9,306 nt of DNA from positions 1 through 9,306 of the forward strand of contig DAIERC010000130.1 of NCBI GenBank assembly GCA_027347125.1. The letters run 5' to 3'. Of the stretch, positions 1 to 5,842 are shown piece by piece; the first letter of the stretch is position 1; every line of letters starts with the position of its first letter. The translations under genes were made by a program, and so were the position numbers. The notes under the pieces are model-generated. The model saw nothing but the letters and a program-made list of their open reading frames with translations, made no database searches and had not been told where the DNA came from. The stretch is from Ignavibacteriales bacterium. GTDB lineage: Bacteria; Bacteroidota; Ignavibacteria; Ignavibacteriales; Ignavibacteriaceae.

Positions 1-1045
1 ATTCTGTTTTAAAAACATTTTTTATAATTTTCCCTGTCTTGGCATCGGCAAGAAAAAGATCTATTGAAAATAAATCTTTTGATGAGAAAAAAATAATATA
101 TTTTCCGTCGGGGCTAAGTACCGGCGAGATGTTCATTTCACCGCCGCCTTTTTTTTCTGAAATTAAAACCGGGCCGTATTTATCGGGGTGCGCCGTTATC
201 TTTGCTAAAGAATCGTATGCCGTGTGAATTGCCTGATGCCATTGCTTTGATAATGAATCTGCGGATATATGAAATACACTATCAATAGCTCCTTTCATAT
301 TACCCGTTTTCGCGGCTCTTCTTAATAACGCGCCTATTTTTTCATTTCCGTATTTGCCGCCTATAAAAGCCAATAGTGACTGCCCGTATCGGTAGGGGAA
401 GTATTTCGGATTTTCCAGGTCTGAAATGTCCGGCAATTTTTTTAACGAAGCCTCGCGCATCCACATTGCGGTATTAGGATCTTTGGGGCCCAGGGAAAAA
501 TATTCCGCCATTCCTTCTATAAACCAGAGGGGCATTTGAGCGGCAGCTGGAAGCCCGTTATCTTTGTCGCGGTTTCTGCTCGTAATATCAAACTGGAAAG
601 CGTGCACTAATTCGTGTCCTATTACGTGGTCGGTTTCCTGCAACGGGCCGGCAAAAGGAAGAACAATTCTTCTTTTAAACGGTTCGGTAAAACCCCCGGT
701 TCCCTGACCAATTAAACCTTCCGTTACATTTGTTTCTGAAAATTGCGGAAACCCGTCGTATAGAATTAAAGTCTGTTTCCCTTCAAGCGTATCGCCTAAA
801 ACTTCTTTATGGCGGGCATACCATCTTTCAGCAAGCCTTGCAGCGTATTTTATGGCGTCTTTTTCTTCATGGTAATAATAAATATTAAAATGTTCGGTAT
901 GGAGTATCTTGAAATTAAAGTCGTCGTAATTTACTTTATTGCGTCCAAAGTATTGAGCATAAATGTTTTGTGTAAAAATTAAGATTGACAGGAGTAATAT
1001 TGCTAAAAGAAAATTTGCGGATCTAAAAATTAGATGTTTATACAT
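1..1045 (-). CDS. Secreted HExxH metallopeptidase-like protein with TolB-like (PD40) propeller repeats, 3' end outside window
   Basis: The first 348 residues are visible; the frame stays open to the left edge. Residues 1-31 look like a signal peptide: a short basic start, a hydrophobic stretch, then a likely cut after 'NIYA' before 'QYFGRNKV'. This implies export to the periplasm or outer surface. HELVH at 144-148 is a gluzincin HExxH zinc site. 'WFIEGMAEY' at 174-182 supplies the probable third ligand, Glu177, as in peptidase MA-like families. From about residue 307 a propeller blade begins ('LSPDGKYIIFFS'), typical of PD40/TolB-like repeats, so more blades probably lie beyond the window. 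This peptidase-plus-propeller layout is known from FCB-group genomes; substrate and true proteolytic activity are unknown. The start at 1045 is supported by the signal peptide and an upstream AGGA about 8 nt away. The gene is transcribed away from the DUF4404 gene. Confidence 0.85.
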   Translation of the reverse strand, partial: MYKHLIFRSANFLLAILLLSILIFTQNIYAQYFGRNKVNYDDFNFKILHTEHFNIYYYHEEKDAIKYAARLAERWYARHKEVLGDTLEGKQTLILYDGFPQFSETNVTEGLIGQGTGGFTEPFKRRIVLPFAGPLQETDHVIGHELVHAFQFDITSRNRDKDNGLPAAAQMPLWFIEGMAEYFSLGPKDPNTAMWMREASLKKLPDISDLENPKYFPYRYGQSLLAFIGGKYGNEKIGALLRRAAKTGNMKGAIDSVFHISADSLSKQWHQAIHTAYDSLAKITAHPDKYGPVLISEKKGGGEMNISPVLSPDGKYIIFFSSKDLFSIDLFLADAKTGKIIKNVFKTE

Positions 1046-1219
1046 CGCTTATCCTATTGTCTTAATAGTTAAAAAATAAAAGAAGAAAAGCAGATTTTTA
1101 TCTTCTAATTGCAGTACAAAATATAATATTATGTTTTCCAAAACCATTTGAGATAGCACAGCCTAAACAGGCACCTTTAAATTAACTAAACCGGGCATTT
1201 TTAGAAATAACATTTTTAA

Positions 1220-1227
1220 TATGTTTG
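1220..1227 (+). promoter_or_regulatory. Possible Bacteroidota-type -7 promoter element (TATGTTTG)
   Basis: The octamer matches the TAnnTTTG -7 consensus described for the Bacteroidota housekeeping sigma factor. The upstream -33 element (TTTG) is not clear; only a T-rich CATTTTT lies at about the right distance. If real, transcription would begin near 1233, giving either a long leader of about 170 nt for DUF4404 or a separate short RNA ending at the T-run near 1326. Such octamers also arise by chance in AT-rich DNA. Confidence 0.25.
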
Positions 1228-1289
1228 ATGCTAAATACTTGGACTAGTTCAATTTTAAAAAGGTTTAAAGAAAAATTGTGATTCAAAAT

Positions 1290-1326
1290 ACCGGAAATGT
1301 AAAATTATTAGATAAGCCGGTTTTTT
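1290..1326 (+). terminator. Weak terminator-like inverted repeat with T-run
   Basis: ACCGG (1290-1294) can pair with CCGGT (1317-1321), closing a loop of about 22 nt. The 3' arm runs directly into TTTTTT (1321-1326). The stem is only 5 bp and the loop is long, so this is a weak candidate. No protein gene lies upstream on this strand, so it would only matter for a short noncoding transcript. Confidence 0.2.
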
Positions 1327-1360
1327 GTTATTTTTAAAGTACGGTTTAGTATGAATTTTA

Positions 1361-1369
1361 TATTATTTG
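1361..1369 (+). promoter_or_regulatory. Possible -7 element for the DUF4404 gene (TATTATTTG)
   Basis: TA-N3-TTTG lies one base off the TAnnTTTG spacing. It is placed so that transcription would start about 30 nt before the DUF4404 ATG. No strong -33 element is visible. It is offered only as the nearest promoter-like motif to this gene. Confidence 0.25.
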
Positions 1370-1404
1370 AATGCTTAAATTAATTCTATATAAAAGAGGT
1401 TAAT

Positions 1405-1671
1405 ATGAAAAATCTGAAGAATTCTTTAGAGCAGTTGCATAACGAGTTGCAAAATGCTAAATCGTTAGATGCGGAATCGGAAGAGATGTTGCTTAAACTT
1501 ATGAATGACATACATGCGATACTTGAGCGTAAAAGTGAAAATACTTCCGAAGAACATTCTAATATTCTGGAAGGATTGAAAGACTCCGCGCAAAAATTTG
1601 AGGTGTCGCATCCGGAATTGGCCGGCGCAATACAAATTGTAATAAACAGCTTCAGTAATATCGGGGCGTAA
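1405..1671 (+). CDS. DUF4404 family small protein
   Basis: This 88-residue acidic protein is predicted to be almost entirely helical. The pattern is characteristic of DUF4404: an N-terminal 'LEQLHNEL' helix, a 'DAESEEMLLKLMNDI' helix (about 22-36), and the C-terminal 'FEVSHPELAGAIQIVINSFSNIGA' (65-88), whose FEVSHP and terminal 'NIG' are the family's best conserved parts. Length fits the family. There is no signal peptide, membrane segment or catalytic motif, so it is probably a cytoplasmic protein; its function is unknown. The start at 1405 has AGAGG upstream at good spacing (AAAGAGGTTAAT-ATG). A GC-rich hairpin follows its stop and about 98 bp separate it from the next gene, so it may be its own transcription unit. 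Family assignment is by recall of the pattern. Confidence 0.8.
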   Translation: MKNLKNSLEQLHNELQNAKSLDAESEEMLLKLMNDIHAILERKSENTSEEHSNILEGLKDSAQKFEVSHPELAGAIQIVINSFSNIGA

Positions 1672-1697
1672 TAAAGAATTTAACATACAACTACAAC

Positions 1698-1710
1698 CGC
1701 GGATACCGCG
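1698..1710 (+). terminator. Small GC-rich hairpin after the DUF4404 gene, possible weak terminator
   Basis: CGCGG-ATA-CCGCG is a perfect 5-bp stem with a 3-nt loop in otherwise AT-rich DNA, 27 nt after the DUF4404 stop. The sequence after it (CAAAATTATTTTA) is AT-rich but lacks a clean T-run, so termination would be inefficient or the hairpin may only stabilise the transcript end. Confidence 0.35.
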
Positions 1711-1746
1711 CAAAATTATTTTACTTATAGTTTAATTGTAAAAGAA

Positions 1747-1752
1747 TATAAT
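1747..1752 (+). promoter_or_regulatory. Possible -10 (TATAAT) upstream of the five-gene run
   Basis: A perfect TATAAT lies 17 nt before the ATG at 1770, inside the inverted repeat AAGAAT-ATA-ATTCTT (1742-1756). No good -35 is present (CTTATA at 17-bp spacing matches TTGACA at 3 of 6). The very short leader would still contain the AAAGG ribosome site. Weak evidence. Confidence 0.25.
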
Positions 1753-1769
1753 TCTTCAAAGGTATTTTT

Positions 1770-2138
1770 ATGAAAAAAAACACTACCGAGACCCGTAAGT
1801 ACCGGTTGGATATGAATGATAAAATATTAAATTCGGGATTTAGAGATTACAATAAATTTTTCGCGTTGGATAATAAAGCCTACATTAACGGCGCTTTACC
1901 CGCAAAGACAAAAGAATTAATGGGACTAGTGGCTTCGATGGTATTAAGATGCAACGATTGCATTTTCTATCATATCGATCGATCAATTGAAGAAGGCGCA
2001 TCAAAAGAAGAATTGATGGAATCATTTAATATCGCGCTAATAGTTGGCGGTTCGATTGTTATTCCACATCTTAGGTACGCTTTTGAAATAATGGATGAAA
2101 TTTTTAACGAAAAAGAATATACGCGGAATAATGAATAA
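1770..2138 (+). CDS. AhpD-like carboxymuconolactone decarboxylase family protein
   Basis: This 122-residue protein belongs to the CMD/AhpD-like fold. The active-site pattern is complete: Glu49, then 'RCNDCIFYH' with Cys61, Cys64 and His68. The spacing (E-x11-C-x2-C-x3-H) is the same as the redox centre and proton relay of the AhpD alkylhydroperoxidase. The later 'EEGASKEELMESFNIALIVGGSIVIPH' helix (75-100) is also typical of the family. A thiol-dependent peroxidase or disulfide-reductase activity is therefore plausible, although many single-domain members are uncharacterised and a decarboxylase role is not implied. It is probably cytoplasmic. The ATG at 1770 has AAAGG upstream. Its last 8 nt overlap the start of the amidohydrolase gene, so the two are probably co-translated. 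It appears to be the first gene of a five-gene run. Confidence 0.88.
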   Translation: MKKNTTETRKYRLDMNDKILNSGFRDYNKFFALDNKAYINGALPAKTKELMGLVASMVLRCNDCIFYHIDRSIEEGASKEELMESFNIALIVGGSIVIPHLRYAFEIMDEIFNEKEYTRNNE

Positions 2139-3474
2139 GATTTTAATCATTCCGAAGTACATTGTTACTGCGGATAAAAACGGGGCTATACTTAAAAACC
2201 ATATTGTTGAAATTTCCGATGATAAAATCTCCAATATAAAACCACTCGAGGAAAAAGAAGTAAAAGAATTTGAAGGGGAAGTGGTACACGCCGAAAACCT
2301 AACTTTGATTCCCGGTTTTGTGCAAACACACATCCATCTTTGCCAAACATTATTCAGAGGGCTTGCCGATGATCTTGAACTTCTAGATTGGCTGCAACAA
2401 AGAATTTTTCCTTATGAAAACGCGCATGATGCCGGCTCATTAAGGCTTTCCGCAAAACTGGGTTTGAACGAACTAATCAAAAGCGGAACCACCACTATTA
2501 TGGATATGGGAACTTTACGCCACCAGGAAATTATTTTTGAAGAGTTAGACAAATCGGGAATAAGGGCGTTTGCCGGCAAATGCATGATGGATGAGAATGA
2601 ACTTTTCACGCCATTCAAATCAAGCACAAAAGATGAATTAAGATACACTTACGATCTGGCAAAAGAATTTCATCAAGACAACGGGCGAATTAAATACGGA
2701 TTTGCTCCGCGTTTTGTTCTTTCTTGTTCCGAAGAACTTTTAATTGGCGCAAAAGAAATGATGGGCGAGTTTGGCGGAAGTCTTTACCACACCCATTCTT
2801 CCGAAAACAGAAGCGAATGCGCTGTTGTAAGAAAGAAACATAACAAAGATAATATCGAATATTTCGATTCGCTGAATCTTCTTAACGATAGAACGGTTCT
2901 TGCCCATTGGATTCATGTTAATGACAACGAAATGAAAATATTAAAAGATAAAGGCTCAAAAGTTGCACATTGCCCGTCGTCTAATTTAAAGCTCGGTTCG
3001 GGCGTAGCCCAAATTCCAAAATATTTACAAGAAGGCATCTCCGTTTCGCTGGGCGCTGACGGCGCGCCTTGCAATAATAACTTAAACATATTTAACGAGA
3101 TGCGCCTGGCTTCCTTAATTCAAAAGCCATTACATGGTCCTACCGCAATGAATGCCGAAACTATTTTTCGAATGGCTACAATTGAAGGCGCAAAAGCTTT
3201 GAACATCGGTAAGGAAACAGGCAGCATTGAAACCGGTAAAAAGGCAGACCTTGTATTACTAAATCTTGATACGCCTTTTCAATCATTATCTAATGGCGAA
3301 GACAATATTTATTCCAACATTGTTTATTCGGCATCAAAAGATAATATTGTTAGCGTAATGATTGACGGTAAAATGGTGCTTAACGGCGGTGAATCACCAA
3401 TCTATGATGACCTTGAATTGTTCGATGCGGGGCGTACCGAACTTAAAAAATTAATTAAACGTTCTCAAAATTAA
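2131..3474 (+). CDS. Amidohydrolase of the MtaD/SsnA/DadD-like group (probable purine nucleoside or base deaminase)
   Basis: This 447-residue metal-dependent hydrolase belongs to the subtype III amidohydrolase (COG0402) group. Metal and catalytic residues are in place: His67 and His69 ('FVQTHIHL'), His222 and Glu225 ('HTHSSEN'), His259 ('LAHWIH'), and Asp310 ('GADGAPCNNN'). The closing 'GSIETGKKADLVLLNLD' strand of the composite beta domain is typical. The group contains SAH/MTA deaminase, 5'-deoxyadenosine deaminase, guanine/8-oxoguanine deaminase and triazine hydrolases; the exact substrate cannot be fixed from sequence. The 'HSSEN' and 'DGAPCNNN' variants recall the deoxyadenosine/SAH-deaminase side rather than classical guanine deaminases. 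An upstream in-frame ATG at 2095 would add 12 non-homologous residues. The ATG at 2131 starts at 'NKILIIPKYIVTAD', where the family normally begins, and overlaps the CMD gene by 8 nt (ATGAATAA), suggesting coupling. Confidence 0.88.
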   Translation: MNKILIIPKYIVTADKNGAILKNHIVEISDDKISNIKPLEEKEVKEFEGEVVHAENLTLIPGFVQTHIHLCQTLFRGLADDLELLDWLQQRIFPYENAHDAGSLRLSAKLGLNELIKSGTTTIMDMGTLRHQEIIFEELDKSGIRAFAGKCMMDENELFTPFKSSTKDELRYTYDLAKEFHQDNGRIKYGFAPRFVLSCSEELLIGAKEMMGEFGGSLYHTHSSENRSECAVVRKKHNKDNIEYFDSLNLLNDRTVLAHWIHVNDNEMKILKDKGSKVAHCPSSNLKLGSGVAQIPKYLQEGISVSLGADGAPCNNNLNIFNEMRLASLIQKPLHGPTAMNAETIFRMATIEGAKALNIGKETGSIETGKKADLVLLNLDTPFQSLSNGEDNIYSNIVYSASKDNIVSVMIDGKMVLNGGESPIYDDLELFDAGRTELKKLIKRSQN

Positions 3475-3489
3475 ATTACCGGAAAAATA

Positions 3490-3744
3490 ATGCAGATACT
3501 CGGTTATATAGGATTAATTGCGCTGGCAATAGGCTGGGTGCCGCAAACACTTCAAACGATAAAAGAAAAAGATTGCAAGGCAAACATGCAATTTTTGTCT
3601 CTTAGCTTTATCGGCAGTTTCTCACTCATGTTGTATGCAATGTTTATAGGCGATTTCGTTTTTTCAGCACTAAATTTTATGACTTCGTTGGGTGCAATGA
3701 TAAATGTAATTTATAAATTTAAAGCTGGTAGGAAGGTTGCATGA
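3490..3744 (+). CDS. SemiSWEET/PQ-loop family small transporter
   Basis: This 84-residue membrane protein has three predicted helices (about 2-20, 36-54, 57-76), the size and layout of a bacterial SemiSWEET, which works as a dimer in the inner membrane. The PQ motif (Pro18-Gln19 in 'IGWVPQTLQTIKEKD') sits at the end of helix 1. Asn62 in helix 3 ('SALNFMTSLGAM') matches the conserved substrate-pocket Asn of the family. Characterised SemiSWEETs move sugars, but small PQ-loop proteins can have other cargo, so the substrate is open. GGAAA lies about 7 nt before the ATG. The stop overlaps the next start as ATGA, so it is probably co-translated with rdgB. The neighbouring deaminase and NTP pyrophosphatase make nucleoside or ribose-related cargo a possible but untested idea. 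Confidence 0.82.
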   Translation: MQILGYIGLIALAIGWVPQTLQTIKEKDCKANMQFLSLSFIGSFSLMLYAMFIGDFVFSALNFMTSLGAMINVIYKFKAGRKVA

Positions 3745-4343
3745 GAGAAATAATTTTCGCATCCGGAAACAAGGGGAAGATAGAAGAAGTTGGTCATATA
3801 CTTAGAAGCGAGAATATTAAAATCCTTTCCCTGTTGGGTATTGATGCCGCGCCCGAAATTATTGAAAGCGGTTCAACCTTTGAAGAGAACGCGAAAATTA
3901 AAGCGGAAGTTATTTACAACGCCTTTAGAGTGCCGGTAATTGGGGATGATTCGGGCTTATCGGTAGAACAACTCGGCGGAGGACCCGGAGTATATTCTGC
4001 AAGATATGCCGGCGAACACGCAACGGATGAAGAAAATAATATTAAGTTACTCGGTGAATTAGCCGCTTATCCCGAACCGCATAATGCAAAATTTATTTGT
4101 GCGGCAGCTTACTTTGACGGTATAAAATGGCTTACTGCTCAGGGTGAAATTAATGGAAGAATAATAAAGGTACAGCGCGGAAACAACGGCTTTGGGTATG
4201 ATCCTTTGTTTTTACCCGATGGTTATACCTTAACTACCGCCGAGCTAAGCATGGAAGAGAAAAATAAAATTAGCCACAGGGCATTAGCTTTTAATCAATT
4301 GAAGAAATTAATTTTAAAACATTGGAGCGAAAATGAAAAGTAA
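3741..4343 (+). CDS. rdgB: RdgB/HAM1 family non-canonical purine NTP pyrophosphatase (dITP/XTP pyrophosphatase)
   Basis: The product hydrolyses ITP, dITP and XTP to the monophosphate and pyrophosphate, keeping deaminated purines out of DNA and RNA in the cytoplasm. The 200-residue length is normal for the family. All signature parts are present: 'FASGNKGKIEEV' (6-17, phosphate binding), 'GDDSGLSVEQLGGGPGVYSARYAG' region (68-91, with acidic metal residues Asp69/Asp70), 'GNNGFGYDPLF' (148-157, base pocket), and 'SHRALAF' (178-184, which recognises the oxidised purine). The start is set by a strong GGAAGG ribosome site just before the ATG, which overlaps the transporter stop (ATGA). Its last 11 nt overlap the downstream lipoprotein gene. 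The gene sits in a run with a probable purine deaminase, a fitting functional neighbour. Confidence 0.97.
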   Translation: MREIIFASGNKGKIEEVGHILRSENIKILSLLGIDAAPEIIESGSTFEENAKIKAEVIYNAFRVPVIGDDSGLSVEQLGGGPGVYSARYAGEHATDEENNIKLLGELAAYPEPHNAKFICAAAYFDGIKWLTAQGEINGRIIKVQRGNNGFGYDPLFLPDGYTLTTAELSMEEKNKISHRALAFNQLKKLILKHWSENEK

Positions 4344-5112
4344 AGCGGTAGTTCTGACTTTCCTGATTTTAATAAGTGTAATGTTTAATGCCTGTAATAA
4401 AAATACAACAGAGCCTAATTCCTCCGGTGTAACGGGAAATTTTTTCCCAAACAACGATGGAACAACATATAAATATAGTGTTCAAAAAACCGACTCAACC
4501 GGTACTACTACATCGGGCACAAGAACTACTACTTATAGCGGGACAACTACTTTCGGCGGGGTCGTTTATCAAAACGAAGTTGATTCCTTAAATATTATGG
4601 GAGTAACTTCTTCTTTTATTAATTTATTTAAAAAGTCCGATACCGAAGTTAATTTTGCCATAGATACAACCGGTTTTGCTGCATCAATACCTGCCGCTTA
4701 TTTACCCTATATCAGTTTAGACGCAAGTTTAAAAATGTTTCAGTTCCCGTTTCAAGATGGCGGCAACTGGCCTGTATTTAACGTGTATCTAAAATTGCAG
4801 GGAATTAGTATTAATGTTTTGTCTATTACCGCAAGTTATTTAGGAATGGAGCCGGTAACATTAAATCTTAACACAGGCACGGCAACAAAAAGCGCGGCAA
4901 AAATTCAATATCAGTTTAAATTAATTTCCAACCCGCTTAACCCGTTAGCCGCTTCAACATATACGGCTAATGTTTGGATGGTTGATAATATCGGAATTGT
5001 AAAGTGGCAGGGAAACGGAACTATTTTAAATGCGTTTACCGGCGGCGGAATTAATTTTGCGGACACTACTTCTACGGTTTCACAAAGTTTAATTTCGTAC
5101 ACCGTGAAATAG
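4333..5112 (+). CDS. Lipoprotein of unknown function, Thr/Ser-rich N-terminal part
   Basis: This 259-residue protein has a lipoprotein signal: Lys-containing start, hydrophobic stretch (5-18) and a lipobox ending in Cys21 ('MFNAC'), followed by 'NKN', which does not suggest any clear retention rule. It should be membrane-anchored and exposed to the periplasm or outer surface. Residues 54-73 are a Thr/Ser/Gly-rich stretch ('STGTTTSGTRTTTYSGTTT') after 'FFPNNDGTTYKYSV'. The rest is rich in beta-forming segments, such as 'VWMVDNIGIVKWQGNGTI' (about 215-232), resembling the beta-rich lipoproteins common in Ignavibacteria and Bacteroidota. No catalytic motif is recognisable. GGAG lies 5 nt before the ATG and the start overlaps the rdgB end by 11 nt, so it is probably the last gene of the run. 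A link to nucleotide clean-up is not evident. Confidence 0.8.
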   Translation: MKSKAVVLTFLILISVMFNACNKNTTEPNSSGVTGNFFPNNDGTTYKYSVQKTDSTGTTTSGTRTTTYSGTTTFGGVVYQNEVDSLNIMGVTSSFINLFKKSDTEVNFAIDTTGFAASIPAAYLPYISLDASLKMFQFPFQDGGNWPVFNVYLKLQGISINVLSITASYLGMEPVTLNLNTGTATKSAAKIQYQFKLISNPLNPLAASTYTANVWMVDNIGIVKWQGNGTILNAFTGGGINFADTTSTVSQSLISYTVK

Positions 5113-5130
5113 AAAATATTTATTTCGTGG
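5102..5130 (+). other. Imperfect hairpin across the convergent gene ends
   Basis: CCGTGAAATA (5102-5111) can pair with TATTTCGTGG (5121-5130) around a 9-nt loop, with two G-U pairs. It spans the lipoprotein stop, the 7-bp gap and the menG stop. On the minus strand the two wobbles become mismatches, so only the plus transcript could fold this way. There is no T-run after it, so it is not a typical terminator. Confidence 0.3.
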
Positions 5131-5803
5131 CAATTATAACCTGAACTATGCCAAAAGTTAAACTGTGCGTTTCAATTTTTTCGAAGCCCGAATTTTTTAA
5201 AAGTTCGGGCAAATTAATTTTCTCATCAAATTCTTCAACTGATCTGGGTAAATAACTATAAGCTTCTTTGTCACCGGATATAATTCCGCCGACCACAGGT
5301 AATATCTTCTTAAAATAAAATTTGTAAACTGCTTTAAAAAATGAGTTGGAAGGGAGCCTGAACTCCAGTACCGTTGCTTTACCGTTTTTCTTTAGAGCAT
5401 TGAAAAATGAGTTAAAGCCTTCCTGAATGTTATAAAAGTTCCTTACACCGAAGGCAACGGTAATGTTAGTAACCGATTCTTTCTTTAAGGGAATTTTCTC
5501 AGCTACCATTTGTATGTTATTCCCAACTATCCAGTCGCTTTTTTTATTAAACAATTTTAACATGTTGTGGGAAAAATCGGCGCCGTAAATTGTTTTAACG
5601 CCCATCTTTTTTGCGGCAATAGCAAAATCGCCGGTACCGCAAGCTACATCTAGAAGAACGGCTCCAGCTTGAAACTTTGTTAATTTAAGAGCTGCGTGCC
5701 GCCAATAATGATCTATTCCGAAGCTCAATAAATGGTTCAAAAAGTCATACCTGAAAGCAATAGAGTCGAATATTTGCCGTACTTGATGTTTTTTGTCTAT
5801 CAT
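5120..5803 (-). CDS. menG: Demethylmenaquinone methyltransferase (MenG/UbiE family)
   Basis: This class I SAM-dependent methyltransferase catalyses the C-methylation that turns demethylmenaquinone into menaquinone (UbiE also acts in ubiquinone synthesis). At 227 residues it is slightly short but complete. Family signatures are present: 'YDFLNHLLSFGIDHYWR' (19-35), close to the UbiE/COQ5 pattern; SAM-binding 'LDVACGTGDF' (51-60); Asp76 at the end of beta2; 'AFGVRNF' (117-123); 'LEFRLP' (146-151); and the late signature 'YSYLPRSVEEF' (182-192). In an FCB-group organism the quinone is expected to be menaquinone, hence the menG name. The ATG at 5803 places the family N-terminus correctly, but no Shine-Dalgarno is seen, a common state in this group. 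It is the last gene of a minus-strand run, 39 bp after the PAP2 gene, and ends 7 bp from the convergent lipoprotein gene. Confidence 0.93.
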   Translation of the reverse strand: MIDKKHQVRQIFDSIAFRYDFLNHLLSFGIDHYWRHAALKLTKFQAGAVLLDVACGTGDFAIAAKKMGVKTIYGADFSHNMLKLFNKKSDWIVGNNIQMVAEKIPLKKESVTNITVAFGVRNFYNIQEGFNSFFNALKKNGKATVLEFRLPSNSFFKAVYKFYFKKILPVVGGIISGDKEAYSYLPRSVEEFDEKINLPELLKNSGFEKIETHSLTFGIVQVIIATK

Positions 5804-5842
5804 GTTTAGTCTAAAATCAGAATAAAAATTTATAAAGAATAA

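Larger units (their letters stand above)
1046..1404. other. Intergenic region between divergent genes
   Basis: This 359-bp AT-rich gap separates the minus-strand peptidase gene from the plus-strand DUF4404 gene and has no convincing ORF. It must carry the promoters for both. It contains a TAnnTTTG match at 1220-1227, a near match just upstream of DUF4404, a GCCT-aaac-AGGC mini-hairpin near 1161-1172, and a short CCGG/CCGG inverted repeat followed by six T's ending at 1326. No tRNA or recognisable riboswitch was seen. Confidence 0.6.

Noticed and set aside
39..227. Plus-strand open frame of 62 codons
   Set aside because: It lies antisense to the peptidase/propeller gene, whose minus-strand frame shows clear family motifs; no homology-like features or ribosome site.
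1161..1172. GCCT-aaac-AGGC mini-hairpin as a riboswitch or operator
   Set aside because: The stem is only 4 bp and no known riboswitch core surrounds it.
1465..1713. Minus-strand open frame across the DUF4404 gene
   Set aside because: It is antisense to a gene with a family-typical sequence and has no recognisable motif.
2095..2130. Upstream ATG as the start of the amidohydrolase
   Set aside because: It would add 12 residues not expected in the family and overlap the CMD gene by 44 nt; the ATG at 2131 fits the family start and gives a short coupling overlap.
5102..5130. Bidirectional terminator between lipoprotein and menG genes
   Set aside because: The stem relies on G-U pairs valid on one strand only, overlaps both coding ends and has no T-run.
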